The notes below the pieces were generated by a model that searched no databases, had not been told where the DNA came from, and saw only the letters and a list, made by a program, of their open reading frames with translations. From Oxytricha trifallax (lineage: Eukaryota > Ciliophora > Spirotrichea > Sporadotrichida > Oxytrichidae): DNA of 64,000 bases. The position numbers and the translations under genes are program-made. Within the stretch, counting starts at the first letter, position 1, and every line of letters starts with the position of its first letter. Where the stretch lies: the NCBI GenBank assembly GCA_000711775.1, contig ARYC01017923.1, forward strand, positions 1-64,000, written 5' to 3'. Of this stretch, positions 47,301 to 57,983 are shown piece by piece.

Positions 47301-47345
47301 GTTTTAATGAAAGGAAATCTGCTTTCTTTTAATCTTACTTGAATT
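41395..47345 (-). CDS. PAS-domain multipass membrane protein in many segments
   Basis: Blocks on the minus strand. 47340-47155: basic (KIRAKQISFHQNNEIEINYK-like). 46650-46370: GAFYKLVVFKNEEHILEIKK. 46315-46090: MLEYDQNDMTGMKINQLMPS, TIAENHHKFIDRF, KTKSGYMI, a PAS-like pattern typical of large ciliate TmcB-type membrane proteins. 46075-45900: acidic stretch. 42860-42560: charged linker. 42540-42320: two hydrophobic helices (SLGICVIALSFGAYFLGTYL; IDILILLFCLSNIYGKLLFI). 42310-42040: soluble loop (VENVIHGVTETLIFNEPLYI, EVLDYIEFLESGQFCDELF). 41840-41400: further helices and a cytoplasmic tail. Order suits N-terminal PAS then transmembrane C-part. Several one-base shifts and TGAs (linker at 42560-42860). 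PAS domains sense ligands or redox state; the role here is unknown. Confidence 0.5.
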
Positions 47346-48114
47346 TGATAAATCTTCTTAAAGATTGAATGAGGAGAGTTATTTATTAATAATTATATAA
47401 TAGAGTAATTAGGATCGGATCATATTGGAGTTATAATATTTTTATTTTATTGTTATTAGGCATCAGTTTTTAAATGATTTTTTAATTTACGTCTTTATTT
47501 TCAACCAAACTTTCCGTTTTAACCTTTTTATTCAACCTCTACATTTTTCTTATTAAAAATTGTACAAAACCTCCAGCATTATTTTAGGATAATTAACCGA
47601 TTTGGAAATAAGTATATTTTTTTAAACAATTTGGCATTATCATTACGAGTAAAGTTAATTTTAAAGCATTAGAAGTTAAAAATAAAATCAAAAATAATCC
47701 CAAATTTCATTTATTTTATATAAACAATCATTAATTAATTATAAATCAAAATTACATTCACATTATAATCTTAAAAAATAATCAAATATTCATGACTATA
47801 ATGATTATGATTTAAATTATGTCTATTTAACTTTAAAAAGTATACTCTAATTCTTTGATTTTATATTTAATTAATTTTATATATTATAGTTACCAAAACC
47901 AACTATTATTGAATAATACTTGATTGATTATTATTTGAATTAGTCTTTGTTATCACTTTGATTCTAATTTTTAAACTAAGCTCCAATTGCATAAGTAGGT
48001 TGAAGTGCTGAATTGTTTGAAACAACATCCATCTCACTATGATTGATAAATTATTTTTAATATAATAAATTTTAACATAAGCACTGTTTAATAACAAAAT
48101 CAAACCTCAATCTT
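47346..48114. other. A+T-rich region
   Basis: The minus ORF 47906-48103 has no convincing composition. No supported feature. Confidence 0.3.
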
Positions 48115-48680
48115 AGTAGTGAAGGAGACGTATCTAAGTGACATGGCAATTCCGTAACGTGGCAGTCATGAAGTAGAAAACTAAAAAAAAACCATTCTCG
48201 CTATTACCTAGTCTTCTCCTAAAATCAAGATGTTGCCAGCATAACCTGAACAACAGAGCTCGTGGAATTCGACTAGATGACAGGGAGTGGAGAAAAATGC
48301 TTACCAGTCCCACCGCTGCTGGGAAACGTAATCCCTGTCCTTTTGCTGTGGTTGCTTCAGCCCCCCTAACCCGGTGTGGGAGAAAATTCCTTATCATTGG
48401 CTTCAATGGTTTACGTCTTCTCACTTTCGAAGTCAGAGCGTACCTTCATCCTGCTCCCTTTACTTAGGAAGCTGAACTCAAGTCAGGAAAGCTCATCTAT
48501 GCAGGGAAATCCTAGGACCCAATCCCACTCGAAGAGTGAATAGCTTGCAGATTGAACCCCGGCGACTAGACCCTTATGCGTTGCGCATAGCAATCCCCTA
48601 ATCTTGCCCTCAGTAGGCCTTAGTGTAATATAAAGCTCTATTGGATAGTTCTAAGTGAGATTGGTACCTCGCCTAACAAT
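48115..48680. ncRNA. G+C-rich, hairpin-rich island; candidate structured RNA
   Basis: About 560 bp near 50% G+C in DNA that is otherwise far more A+T-rich. It contains several perfect short hairpins: CACTC-GAA-GAGTG (48536-48548), TATGCG-TT-GCGCATA (48585-48599), TCCCA...TGGGA (48308-48324), and a longer TGACATGGC...GCAGTCA stem near 48135-48170. Such density of GC stems is typical of structural RNA genes. GGAAAGCTCATC (48486-48497, plus strand) resembles the CR-I segment of eukaryotic RNase P RNA, but I could not find a convincing CR-V partner, so the identity and the strand are open. The 96-codon minus frame (48134-48424) uses no recognisable domain and is probably incidental. Confidence 0.35.
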
Positions 48681-49335
48681 TAACTTTCTAATTTAATATT
48701 ATATCACTATGATTTAAAAAAGATATGGTAATAATAAATAAATTTATCTTTTAAAATCTCGGATAATAACTTTAAAAATGTAAAAATAAGTAATTAAAAA
48801 AATGTATACAAATTTTTATATGATAAGCTTTTTCATTGCTTGACTTAACCTCCTCCTCAATATCCTACAAATTCATTATATTCATGTAAAAACTCAAATA
48901 CTAAGTGCTCCCGTGCTATAAATTGTGATCAGGAAAATTACTATTTTTAATTAGAGATTTTTATTCTAAGTCATCCTCATTTAATTCTTAGTTAGATGAG
49001 TACTCTTAGTTTCTTAATTTTTTTACTCTTTTAGTTAATTGTTTATCTAACCTTTTGTAGTAGCTTCCACATTTCAGCTATAAAAAAACTATTTTAATGT
49101 TGAATATAATTTATTAATAAAAGCAAATTATAGTGAGAGAAGTGAATTTGAGAAATGTTGTTTTTAGAGATATGTGTATCAGTAGCATAGAAATCTAGAA
49201 TTTACAGATATCCAATTAACTTCTGACTTTCATTATTAAAATCATTAACGTTATTTACCACCCAGTTTACTCGAAATCGGCAATATTAAAATTTAAATAA
49301 ATAATTGATCTCTTCTACTAGTTTAATTACTTAAA
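48681..49335. other. A+T-rich region
   Basis: Contains a slightly more complex patch at 48840-48930 but no frame I can support. Confidence 0.3.
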
Positions 49336-49339
49336 TATA

Positions 49340-52300
49340 TGATAAAAATACGATAGATGTATTCAAGAAAATCTAGGAAACTCAATAAGTCTGCGACCAC
49401 AAAAACAAAATAATTATTCTTCATAAAGATACGTGCTGGTAGAACAATCACAAGCATGTGCAGAATACTTGTATCTCCAATCATTACAGAATTGAAGACT
49501 ACATTATAATTAAAATACTATACTTTATAATAATTAATAATTAAATTAAATTAGACTACTTTGTTGAAGATGAAGCTCTTCCTGATTCTTATCAATATTT
49601 TATAACCCAGTATTCCAATACTTATTATCATAAAAGTCAAAACCCCAAAACCCCTTAGTGAGGTTTATAAGTGCTTTGATTTGTAGGGTATAGTTGGGGT
49701 CTTATTGGGGTTAGTTGAGAAAGTAGGTCAAATTGCAAAATGAAAAATAGAAATTAGCGAAATTTAGGGTCTATTTATGATGAGTAATATTTAGATTTAC
49801 TGCTTAAGCTTAGGTATGGTACAAGCATTAATATAGACTAAGTCAAACCAGTAATGAATTATGCTGCTATAGCAAAGCTCCTGCGCAAAAGTACCTCAAC
49901 AGTGAGGTATCATTGCTTGTTGGCTGTTTAGCATTATAATTCAGGCACTAGAAAGCATCCTGCAAGAAAATAAAAGATCCTACAGCACCATATTGACTAC
50001 CTCTGCGACTCGAAGACTTTAAAGTATTGGGCACACTTTCCACTAGACTAGCGAGCTGTGATGTTTCATCGAAAGTTTCCTGACATGCGTGTCTCTCCTT
50101 AAACTATAGCCAACATTTATAGAAGAAATGGTATTACTTTCAAGAAGGTCAACAGAGTGAAGAGAGTGATTGATTTTACAGTGCCATTTTATAGTAATAA
50201 TTTAAACTATATATATGATTAAATGCATAGAGCTATTACCAATAACATCAAGTTCATACACGCTGATGAAGCTGTGTTCACCTTCAACACCTTTATTAAT
50301 AAGTCTTGGTATAAGAAGTATGATAATATAGAAGTCTACGATTAGAAAGTAAAGGTTGTAACCCATGCAATTTTAGCAGGTATTAGTGAAGACTCTGGCT
50401 TAGAAAGTCATGTTATTCATCCTCGCTCTATTAAGCGAGTGTAGTACATAGAGTTCCTACATAAGCTGAGAGATAAATACAATGATTAAGAGATCATCCT
50501 CTTTGTTGACAACCTATCAGTTCATAAGACTAAGGAGTCTAAGAAAGCTTATGAAGAGTTAAACATAACTCCTGTATACAACAATGTTCCTTACAGCCCT
50601 TAATTTAATGGAATAGAATTCTACTGGAGTTAGATTAAGACTCACTACAAGAAACTCTTGCTGTATCACCTAATGCATGACTTGTCCATCGATATAGTAG
50701 ACTTAATTCAGAGTAGCTGCAAGAGAGTAAGCATAGATAAGACAACAGTTTGTGCGAGAGATTGAAGAATGAATGTTTATAAATAAGTTTTAGATTTAAA
50801 CGAATGAATAAGTTCACATATTAAATTGGCCCATAGAGGGGTTTGGCTTCTCTTTCTTCTCCTCTTCTTATGGCTTGCTTGGGCCCATATTTCTTCTCTT
50901 TGTGCCAGCTCCTGCATCTATGTTCATTTTTTCTGGCTTTTAAACATCTTTATAAAGTCTCTTGCTCACTTAATAAAAAGTCTATGACTTTCTCTCTCAG
51001 TGAACCTTTGCATGCTCTTTCATTAGGAATATACCAGTTCCAGGTTTCCCTACAAAGTTATGAATAAAAGCTTACGAGAGAGGAATGGATGCTTCTTAAG
51101 CTCAGCGAGCCAGGTCTCGCTATTAGTATGCCTTGCTTCTTTTAATCTTCAGGAGAAATAGAGTAGCGTTTTTTGTGAGCTTCTTCAATGATCTCTCTGA
51201 GAGAACTCTCTCTTAAAGTGCCAAGAACTCCAAAGAAGAAGCTCCTTTCGGGAAGCTTGTTAGAGAGTTGTTTCTTGGTAGGAAGATAAATTACCAACTC
51301 TTCATCTTTCATCACATCCTCGTAGAGATTAGTCACTGAAATCTCTGGGTAGTTTGGTATATCTATCAACTTTATTTCACTGTTTTTGAAGGCTTTCTTC
51401 TCATCGCAGAGTATAGCTTTTAAGAATGGAATTTTTGTACCTTCCATCGTTGGAAGGAATAAACCCACTACAGCATATGATTAAGTATATGTCACATGCT
51501 TACCATGCTAAGTGAGGTATCGATAGAGATCTTCCTTTGCATCTGAATCTTGAGATAATTTCTTAAGCTTCAAACCTCTTCATTGCAGTACTTATAGATT
51601 CCATCCTTGTTCCTTCTCTGGTTATTGAATTTCAAATTTTAATATATAGAGTTCTGGATCCTACTGTTAAAAATCTTAGTATTAAATATGGGCATCTTAT
51701 AGGAGGTCAACTTGGTAATGATACGTGGAGAAAGCTGTCAGAAGCTGTAACAAACTTCAGAGATGGAGCTCCATTTTTATCAATTTAGTTCCATTAAATT
51801 AGTACTAAATTTGTTTAAATTTAATTAGTACTGGTACTATTTCGGTTTAATTTTAATTGGTACCAATTTAATAGTACCAAAACTTAATTAGTACCTAGTT
51901 TTAAACTCATAAGGTTTTAATGGAAAATTTCCAAATCTGGTTCAAAACTTAATTGGTACCAGTACCAACCTGAACTTTATCTGAATTGGTACCAGAATAA
52001 AAATTATAAAGAGTAAAATTAAAAAAATTATACCTATAAACTGAGTATAAATATGAAGTCTTAGAGCTTAGATCAAACCATCATTAATGCTGTTGCAACT
52101 CCTATATAGTCCAGATATAGCTATAGAGGTTTTAAGAGCTTTAAAATAGAAACTTAAATTTGAATTTAAACATGGCGGTCAACTTAAATCGTAGAGCGGC
52201 ACTTTTAGGAGCAGGTCAATCAATGCTCAACTTTGGCTCCACTAAAAAGCCTGAAATCATTTATGTTGAGAGGGAGGTAGAGCTAAGAGCTCTTGAATTT

Positions 52301-53782
52301 GAAGCAGAGGTTTTTATCATAGAAGTATTAAACCAGAGGGAGTGTGCAGAGATAGGGGTTTAAACTTAAATTGATTATGTTGAGGAGCTAAAAGAACAGC
52401 AACCAATCGAAAAAATAAAAACATATTAATGTGAAGACTGCTAGAATCATTTCTCAACTGAACAAAGCTTGAAGAGACACCATAAAGAGGTACACTCTGG
52501 CAAAGCCAAGATCTATTTCAAGCATGAAAAGGTAGATGGTAGGTATTAGTGTACGACATGCATGAAATCATATACTCACTCAGCTAAAGTTAAAAGGCAT
52601 ATGCAAAAGCATCACCTCAGTGAGTTCTTGATTGAAGATTAAGAGACTAAAAAACTAGTGCCAGCTAAAAAAAATCTAATACTCTTGAGTCATAAAGAGA
52701 GCAGCAAGAGAGACTCGAGAGACAGAAGCGATATGAATCGATGAACCAGCCAGCAGGTAATACAATTTTAGCATGCTTCTAAGCGAAGGCTTTGAATATA
52801 GCTGCATTAAATGCAGTTGATCTCAGCACTTGTATTGAAAACTACTTGAATATAAACGTGCCTGCAAAAGCAAAGCTCATAGTAGTTGATGAGTATGCAT
52901 ACAAGGTGTATCCATTCAGTTATCTTATTAAGAACCAACAGTATTAGAACGAGTTTGCTAATGAATACATGGTACTTAGAGAGGCCTAAAGAAAAGACTG
53001 CAAGAATTTGCTTAAGCTAAATGGTGTTATTTTAAGTTATGGTTTCATCGCATTAAGGCTAAAGAAATTTGAGATGACTCTGAGAGACTACCTATATCAT
53101 AATAGATACCCTGATGATTTAAATGATATACTCTCAGATATGATTCAGGGTGTTAAGGAGTTGCATGAACTTGGATATGTTCATAGAGATTTGAAGCCTG
53201 AAAACGTTATGCTAAATCTCTGCCCTTTAGAAGTAGTGGTTATCGATTTCAATAGAGCTTTAAGATAGGAGATTGTCACTTTAGCACAGGTACTTGGTAC
53301 TCCAGGTTACTTCCCAATAAGAGAGAAGTGGACTAATGGTTCTGTTTAATGGGATGTTTGGGCAGTAGCAGCAATAATATTAGAAAGTGACATGGAATGT
53401 ATGTCTTACTTTGGTACAAAGCATGAAAAATAATCAATAAGTTTGGCTCAGAAACATATAAAGTAAGAAGATGTCTGCTAAGAAATTAAAAGCATAGTAG
53501 AGATGATAATCGTGAGAGCTTCTAACTATCCTCGGTAAACATTAGATGACATACTTGACCCACTAGAGAGAGCAAGATTCAAGAGATATAATAAAGACAA
53601 GCAGATAAAATTTGTTTGAATTAAATCGCCTAAAAATTATTAAATATACTTAAAATTCACATAAAACCTGCACTTTCTCAACAAACCCCAATAAGACCCC
53701 AACTATACCCTACAAATCAAAGCACTTATAAACCTCACTAAGGGGTTTTGGGGTTTTGAGTGTACCTTAAAGCAATATTTGA
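49340..53782 (+). CDS. hypothetical protein C-terminus interrupted by TBE B
   Basis: Upstream of TBE B a plus frame reads DVFKKIQETQQVCDHKNKII, CWQNNHKHVQNTCISNHYRI, and FVEDEALPDSYQYFITQYSN. An A+T-rich stretch at about 49500-49550 may be an IES or intron. Deleting TBE B and one AGT copy continues ...YYHKSVPQSNI to TGA at 53780-53782. The AGT target is a codon in this frame, so excision would leave the frame intact. No family recognised, and the start was not located. The reading is plausible but rests on composition only. Confidence 0.35.
49740..50765 (+). CDS. TBE 42-kDa DDE transposase, intact (B)
   Basis: ATG at 49740, TGA at 50763-50765, 341 residues with TAA/TAG as Gln, no internal TGA. 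An N-terminal helix-turn-helix-like part (NYAAIAKLLRKSTSTVRYH) is followed by HRKFPDMRVSPQTIANIYRR, then the DDE catalytic core of the Tc1/mariner-related type: HADEAVF, FVDNLSVHK, FNGIEFYWSQIK. The size fits the 42-kDa TBE transposase. In Oxytricha, TBE transposases are expressed during development and take part in DNA elimination. Neighbouring ORF2 is convergent, its stop lying 49 bp away. It is the only uninterrupted transposase frame among the five elements here. Confidence 0.95.
50814..51604 (-). pseudogene. TBE ORF2, decayed copy (B)
   Basis: Homologous to the intact copy in A, with the same two introns at 51468-51503 (36 nt) and 51050-51075 (26 nt). Relative to A it has one extra base near 51538, one missing base near 51107, and a TGA at 50997-50999 where A has an Arg codon (AGA). 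The central part (LPTMEGTKIPFLKAILCDEK ... FFFGVLGTL) and the tail ending MGQFNM remain clear. Intron sequences differ more than exons, consistent with coding constraint before decay. Confidence 0.85.
51785..52010. promoter_or_regulatory. GGTACC / AGTACT palindrome array (B)
   Basis: Counterpart of 13840-14045: repeated TTAGTAC and GGTACCAA units between divergent ORF2 and ORF3. Confidence 0.5.
52172..53619 (+). pseudogene. TBE ORF3 zinc-finger/kinase, one frameshift in an A-run (B)
   Basis: ATG at 52172, TGA at 53617-53619. Two C2H2 fingers (CEDCQNHFSTEQSLKRH, CTTCMKSYTHSAKVKRH) then a kinase-like domain (HRDLKPENVML, VIDFNRAL, GTPGYFP, SVQWDVWAVAAII). The finger part and kinase part differ by one frame; alignment with A puts the loss in the A8 run at 52667-52674. 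Restoring one base would give 482 residues, matching the 57-kDa name. A homopolymer sequencing error is a real alternative to mutation. DFN replaces DFG, so kinase activity is uncertain. Confidence 0.85.
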
Positions 53783-54435
53783 TCTTAGTTTAAATGCCAA
53801 ACCAAGGGTTAACTTATAAAAATTCTCTAACAGTAGAGGCATTTATTTAAAACTTTTATTATCTTTATATATAAATTTATTAAGGGATTTATTTTTATAT
53901 AAGTTATTTCAATATTTTCTTGATAAATTTAATTTAAATAAAGGCTGTGGAGATGTTTCAGACCAAGGTATGAAGGAATTAGGAACATTTAAGAAATCCG
54001 CTTAAAAATAGGTAATTATTGAAATTAGCATAAAATGATGCAATCAGAAAGAAAATCTCTAAAAATCTAAAAGATAAGGTCTCATTGAATTAATTTTATA
54101 AATAATTATAAAGATTTTCCAAAATTTTGTAAAGGTTTATGATAAATAATAATATAAACTATAGAATATATTAAAATGAAGTTGAGGATGTTATTGGTTA
54201 GTATGATCAGATAAAAAGTTAGTCAAATATTTCTAAATAAAGCTAAAGCGAATCAAAGTATCTTAAATATTGCGTTTTTCTAATTAAAATATTCCTCTTT
54301 GTTGTTTTTAAATACAAAAATAATAAAACATTTATAAAGCGATATAATCAAAGTTTAAAAAAACTTATGCTTAATGTATATAATTTCATGATGAAAGCCC
54401 CAATTATTATCATACAATAAGTGAAAATGGCAATA
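53783..54435. other. mostly A+T-rich, short coding-like blocks
   Basis: 53940-54012 reads GCGDVSDQGMKELGTFKKSA, reminiscent of a leucine-rich-repeat segment, and ends at a GTAATT. 54170-54260 reads NEVEDVIGQYDQIKSQSNIS. Both are plus strand, short and unassigned. Confidence 0.25.
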
Positions 54436-54439
54436 TTTT

Positions 54440-54925
54440 ATATGAATTAAGAGTTTTCTACTCCTTCCATCTCAATTATGGCAGCAAACGCTGACATATC
54501 TATGGGTATAGCCTCAAATTCATTATATATGCAGAATATGATCAGCATTTAGAAAACATAGTCTAGTATAAGCATTAATGAAAACACTGCTGTAGTTATC
54601 ACATTGTTGTTTATCATTGTCCAGAATATTTCATATTTAATTAATTTTAAACATTGCGAATAAATTACGAGAATATCAAGGCGATTTTGTTTGATCTAAT
54701 GTAAGTGAGATCATCCTTTTTATCACCGTAGTTATCTGTTCACTAATTATTGGCAGTGGAAGTATTTCTGTTTTAGATGCTGCTGCTTCCTCCTGCAGTT
54801 CCCAAGCTTCGACCATCGTACCATCCGACACTATTCCCATCATTATTAATAATAAAATATTAAAATCTATATTTATCATGGAATTAGAATTTTTAATTTT
54901 AACAATATTTAATCTGCTAGATCTC
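54440..54925 (-). CDS. small membrane protein, two blocks
   Basis: Upstream block (54925-54676): a hydrophobic stretch (MINIDFNILLLIMMGIVS) then VEAWELQEEAAASKTEILPL. Downstream block (54620-54440): a transmembrane helix (ITTAVFSLMLILDYVFQMLI) followed by NEFEAIPIDMSAFAAIIEME. The 50-60 bp between them is A+T-rich and may be an intron or IES. No family recognised. The frame continues past 54440 into low-complexity sequence, so the end is uncertain. Confidence 0.4.
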
Positions 54926-55860
54926 ATTTAAATTATTTTATTATTAGCCATTTGAATTTAAAAGATAATTGTATATTTTTACAATTATTTATAAGTTCTT
55001 GATTTAATTAATATTATTTTGCATGTTTTATTTTCTATTTCAGATAAACAATTAAATACAAATATATAAATTGTTATATCTCATTCATTAATTTAAATAA
55101 TATCAAGAGATTTAGTTTTGATTTTCATTTGAATTAAATATTTTTTATAAATTAAAATGATTATGATTTAATTATATTTTTGCTAAATATTCTTAATAAC
55201 TGAGAATAAATTGCATTTTTTATTTAAAATTTCTCTATAATTTTAAATTTCTTTTAGCCTTTTTAAATCATTATGAGTTAAATTAATTTATCTAAACATA
55301 AATTGAAGTTAAGTTAGTTAGTTTTTGTAGTTTTTGCATTGAAATTAATTAAAAGGATACGAAATCATTTGATTGAGATAATTCAAAAAACATATTAAAT
55401 ATCAGAAACTATATCTCAAACCAGTTTCTCAGCATGTTAGTATGAACATAATTAAACTATAATAATTTAATTTCTTTTTTTACTTTGATTGGGTTACAAT
55501 TCTAAATGAGTTGATGAATTTTTATTTATAGATTCTTTAGTCATTTAGACATGAAAAAACTAAAGACTCAAATAATAAACATGATTTTTATTAGGAAATT
55601 TATAATTACAAATCAATAATTTAATTAATAGAATAAATGTTAATGTGGCAATAAGTTAGTTCTACATTAAAGATATGCTAAAAAAAAAAGAAATTTAGTA
55701 TATAAATATAGGTAAAAAATATAAGTTATTAAAATATTCTAAATTTGTTATTGATTTATTGTTTTTATTAAACCAATTTTGATAAATTTAATTAAAAATA
55801 TTTGATAATATATTCATATAAAAAATATATAGAAATAAGTTATTTAAAAATAATGAGAAA
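54926..55860. other. A+T-rich region, no gene seen
   Basis: Long low-complexity stretch left of element D. Confidence 0.4.
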
Positions 55861-55899
55861 AAATTGTAAACATAAAAGTATTTAATGTAATACATAAAA

Positions 55900-57413
55900 T
55901 CATTCCATTTAAAATATTTGTAAGCATAAATTTTTTAAAGCAAGAACATCAAGTAGTTTTTTGAGCTCGTCTTTAATGTTGGAAGTTATTTTTTTAATCT
56001 CCTCTGAAGAATTGTCATCGCAGTTTAGTTGATCTGCAAAGACTGCAAGGTGTTCGTGTTTCCTCACTTCATCCTTGAAACTTTTGACGACAAAGTAATG
56101 TAGAAGAATCGCCAGGAAAGAATAATTATCTTATCTTGAATCGCCTAGGCGAACGGCATCGGCGTCTCGAAGGCACAAGTGAACGTCCATTGGTATGAAC
56201 TCATCTTGGTTAAGCTATCCGATCATTGACGAGTATTTAAAGTTACTTATGAAGATCTGTGGGTTCGGGTTCCCTCGGACTTTTACATTGCAGGGCTTTA
56301 GGTAACGATGGACTATACCCTGCGAGTGAAGATTGCTTATGCCTGCCAGTAACTGCAGAGCGCATTTCTGAAAATACAATTGCTCGACTTGACTTCCTAA
56401 AATATGTGTAAGATTGCAGTCATAGTCCTCCAGTGATAAAGTCATTATTCGCGATTAGTAGCAAAAGCCCTTTAACTAGTCGACCCCAGGCATTCTAAGC
56501 TTGTTATTCAGCAACATAAATTTGAAGTCTTACCAAACCCCTAGGCCGGTCTCAAAATTTTTGATAAAGTCCTCCGCCTTGTATTGAGCAATTACTGAAT
56601 TTGGTCTCAAGAGGTCAGCTGGTGCATGTTGCAGCAGTCTAAGCTCATAACATTCCCTGAGCATGGCCTTGACCTCTAATACCAACGTAATTGGCAGCTC
56701 TTATTAAACAAGCAAAATGACGCTGGTTAGGAACTGCTCGCCTACTGAAAAATTTATGTCATCATTTGCAAAAGTTTATGTCACTGTAACTTTTAGTCTG
56801 TGCTTAGGAGTACATTCAGTTGAAGGAGGATTGGGCTATTCAGCTTCTCGGTGAATTGATTTTTGCTCTGAATTATCGGAGCAGTCAATAGCGTTCTCAA
56901 CGGCATTCAGTGATTTTAGGTCTCGTATAACCTATAAGGAGATATGTTTAACGTAGATTATATTACTATCGTAGAATAACCGGCTTCTTGCAAGTCTCTG
57001 ATCTTATGAGCCCTCAAATGAGCGCTGAGCAGCTTTTTACTTTTGAAGTTTTTGCTGCCCACACCGCAAATCTTACAGCGATACTCGCCATTGATTTTTA
57101 AATGGTTGAATTTTCCTTCCTCCCTGAGATGAACTTGAGAGTGTCTTTTGAGCTGAGGCAACGTGTAAGCTTGATCGCAAAGGCTGCAGGTAATAATAAT
57201 TCTTGGCTTTCTATGAGACATTTTGGCCTTTCCAGATTTTCGCTTGTCTAGCTATTTCAAGAGGGAATCATAGAGCTCAGCGTTTTGGGATTTGCAAGCA
57301 ACTCTCCCAATAAATCTGTGAAACTTAGCATCAATAATGACATTGCTGATAGAATCAATAGTTTGAAGGGTTTTGGGTTTTGGAGCATCTAGTGCAGAAA
57401 CGAGCGCATCCAT
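55900..57413 (-). pseudogene. ORF3 of element D: C2H2 fingers plus kinase-like domain lacking catalytic residues
   Basis: ATG at 57411-57413, TGA at 55900-55902. Two fingers (CSLCDQAYTLPQLKRHSQVH; CKICGVGSKNFKSKKLLSAH). The rest (RDLKSLNAVENAIDC ... LRECYELRLLQHAP ... LAGISNLHSQGIVHRYLKP ... FISNFKYSS) lies in another frame; a one-base shift sits near 56935-57000, and 1514 nt is one short of 505 codons. The kinase-like part has HRYLKPCN where active kinases have HRD-x-K-x-x-N and ISNF where they have DFG, so both catalytic Asp are lost. It reads as a pseudokinase with a DNA-binding-like N-terminus. Confidence 0.75.
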
Positions 57414-57642
57414 ACTCTTTTTATGTTGCACTAATAAATGTTAAATTAATTTATGTATTACTAATCTAATTATTTATGTTTACATAATAAATTTATACGT
57501 ACTTAAATTAAGATAATAAATCACATAGTCATATAAAACCTTAATTAATAATTAAAATTAAGCGCATAAGCAAAATAATAAGCCAAAATATATATCGAGA
57601 TTTATATCGTTCAAATTAAAAACAAAAATAAAACATGCATAT

Positions 57643-57688
57643 GCGCTCATAATATGAGCGCTAAATATATGCGCTCATAAATGAGCGC
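57643..57688. promoter_or_regulatory. two GCGCTCAT..ATGAGCGC palindromes in the divergent promoter of element D
   Basis: 8-bp-stem palindromes at 57643-57661 and 57671-57688 lie between ORF3 (leftward, from 57413) and ORF2 (rightward, from 57984). Position equivalent to the GGTACC arrays of TBE A and B. Confidence 0.55.
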
Positions 57689-57983
57689 AACTAAATAATT
57701 AAAAATCTAAAACTATTTGAGCAATATACATTATAGTGACATAAATTAAAAAAATTTATGTTGCAGTAAAAAAATTACCAAAAATATAGGAAGCTATATT
57801 CTCAGGGAAATAAAGACCTAAGCTTAAGGGAAAAATAGTTCTTAACAAATCAAAGACGATATTTAATAATATTGCCTTATATCACTTGTACTATTTAATA
57901 TGGGTAAGAAAATAAAAATTAGTAATAAATATTGATTTTAGGTTTCCCTAAGAATATTCTGCTAAATGCAAATAAATACACAA

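Larger units (their letters stand above)
49638..53758 (+). mobile_element. TBE B: telomere-bearing element with intact transposase
   Basis: 4121 bp, 77-bp inverted ends (49638-49714, 53682-53758) starting with C4A4 repeats, AGT duplicated at 49635-49637 and 53759-53761 (ANT rule). Same three-gene layout as TBE A and closely similar in sequence. Transposase intact; ORF2 broken; ORF3 with one frameshift in an A8 run. Confidence 0.97.

Noticed and set aside
48134..48424. 96-codon minus-strand ORF as a protein
   Set aside because: It lies in the G+C-rich hairpin island, where stop codons are rare by composition. No recognisable domain; the region looks structural.
48481..48600. SRP (7SL) RNA
   Set aside because: A GTGAATAGC string on the plus strand and a GGAGCAGG string on the minus strand resemble SRP RNA, but they are on opposite strands and the GGAA-type loop is missing.
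56740..56790. A 46-nt intron in ORF3 of element D (GTTACA...TTTCAG)
   Set aside because: The frame is open through it, and splicing would break rather than repair the downstream frame.
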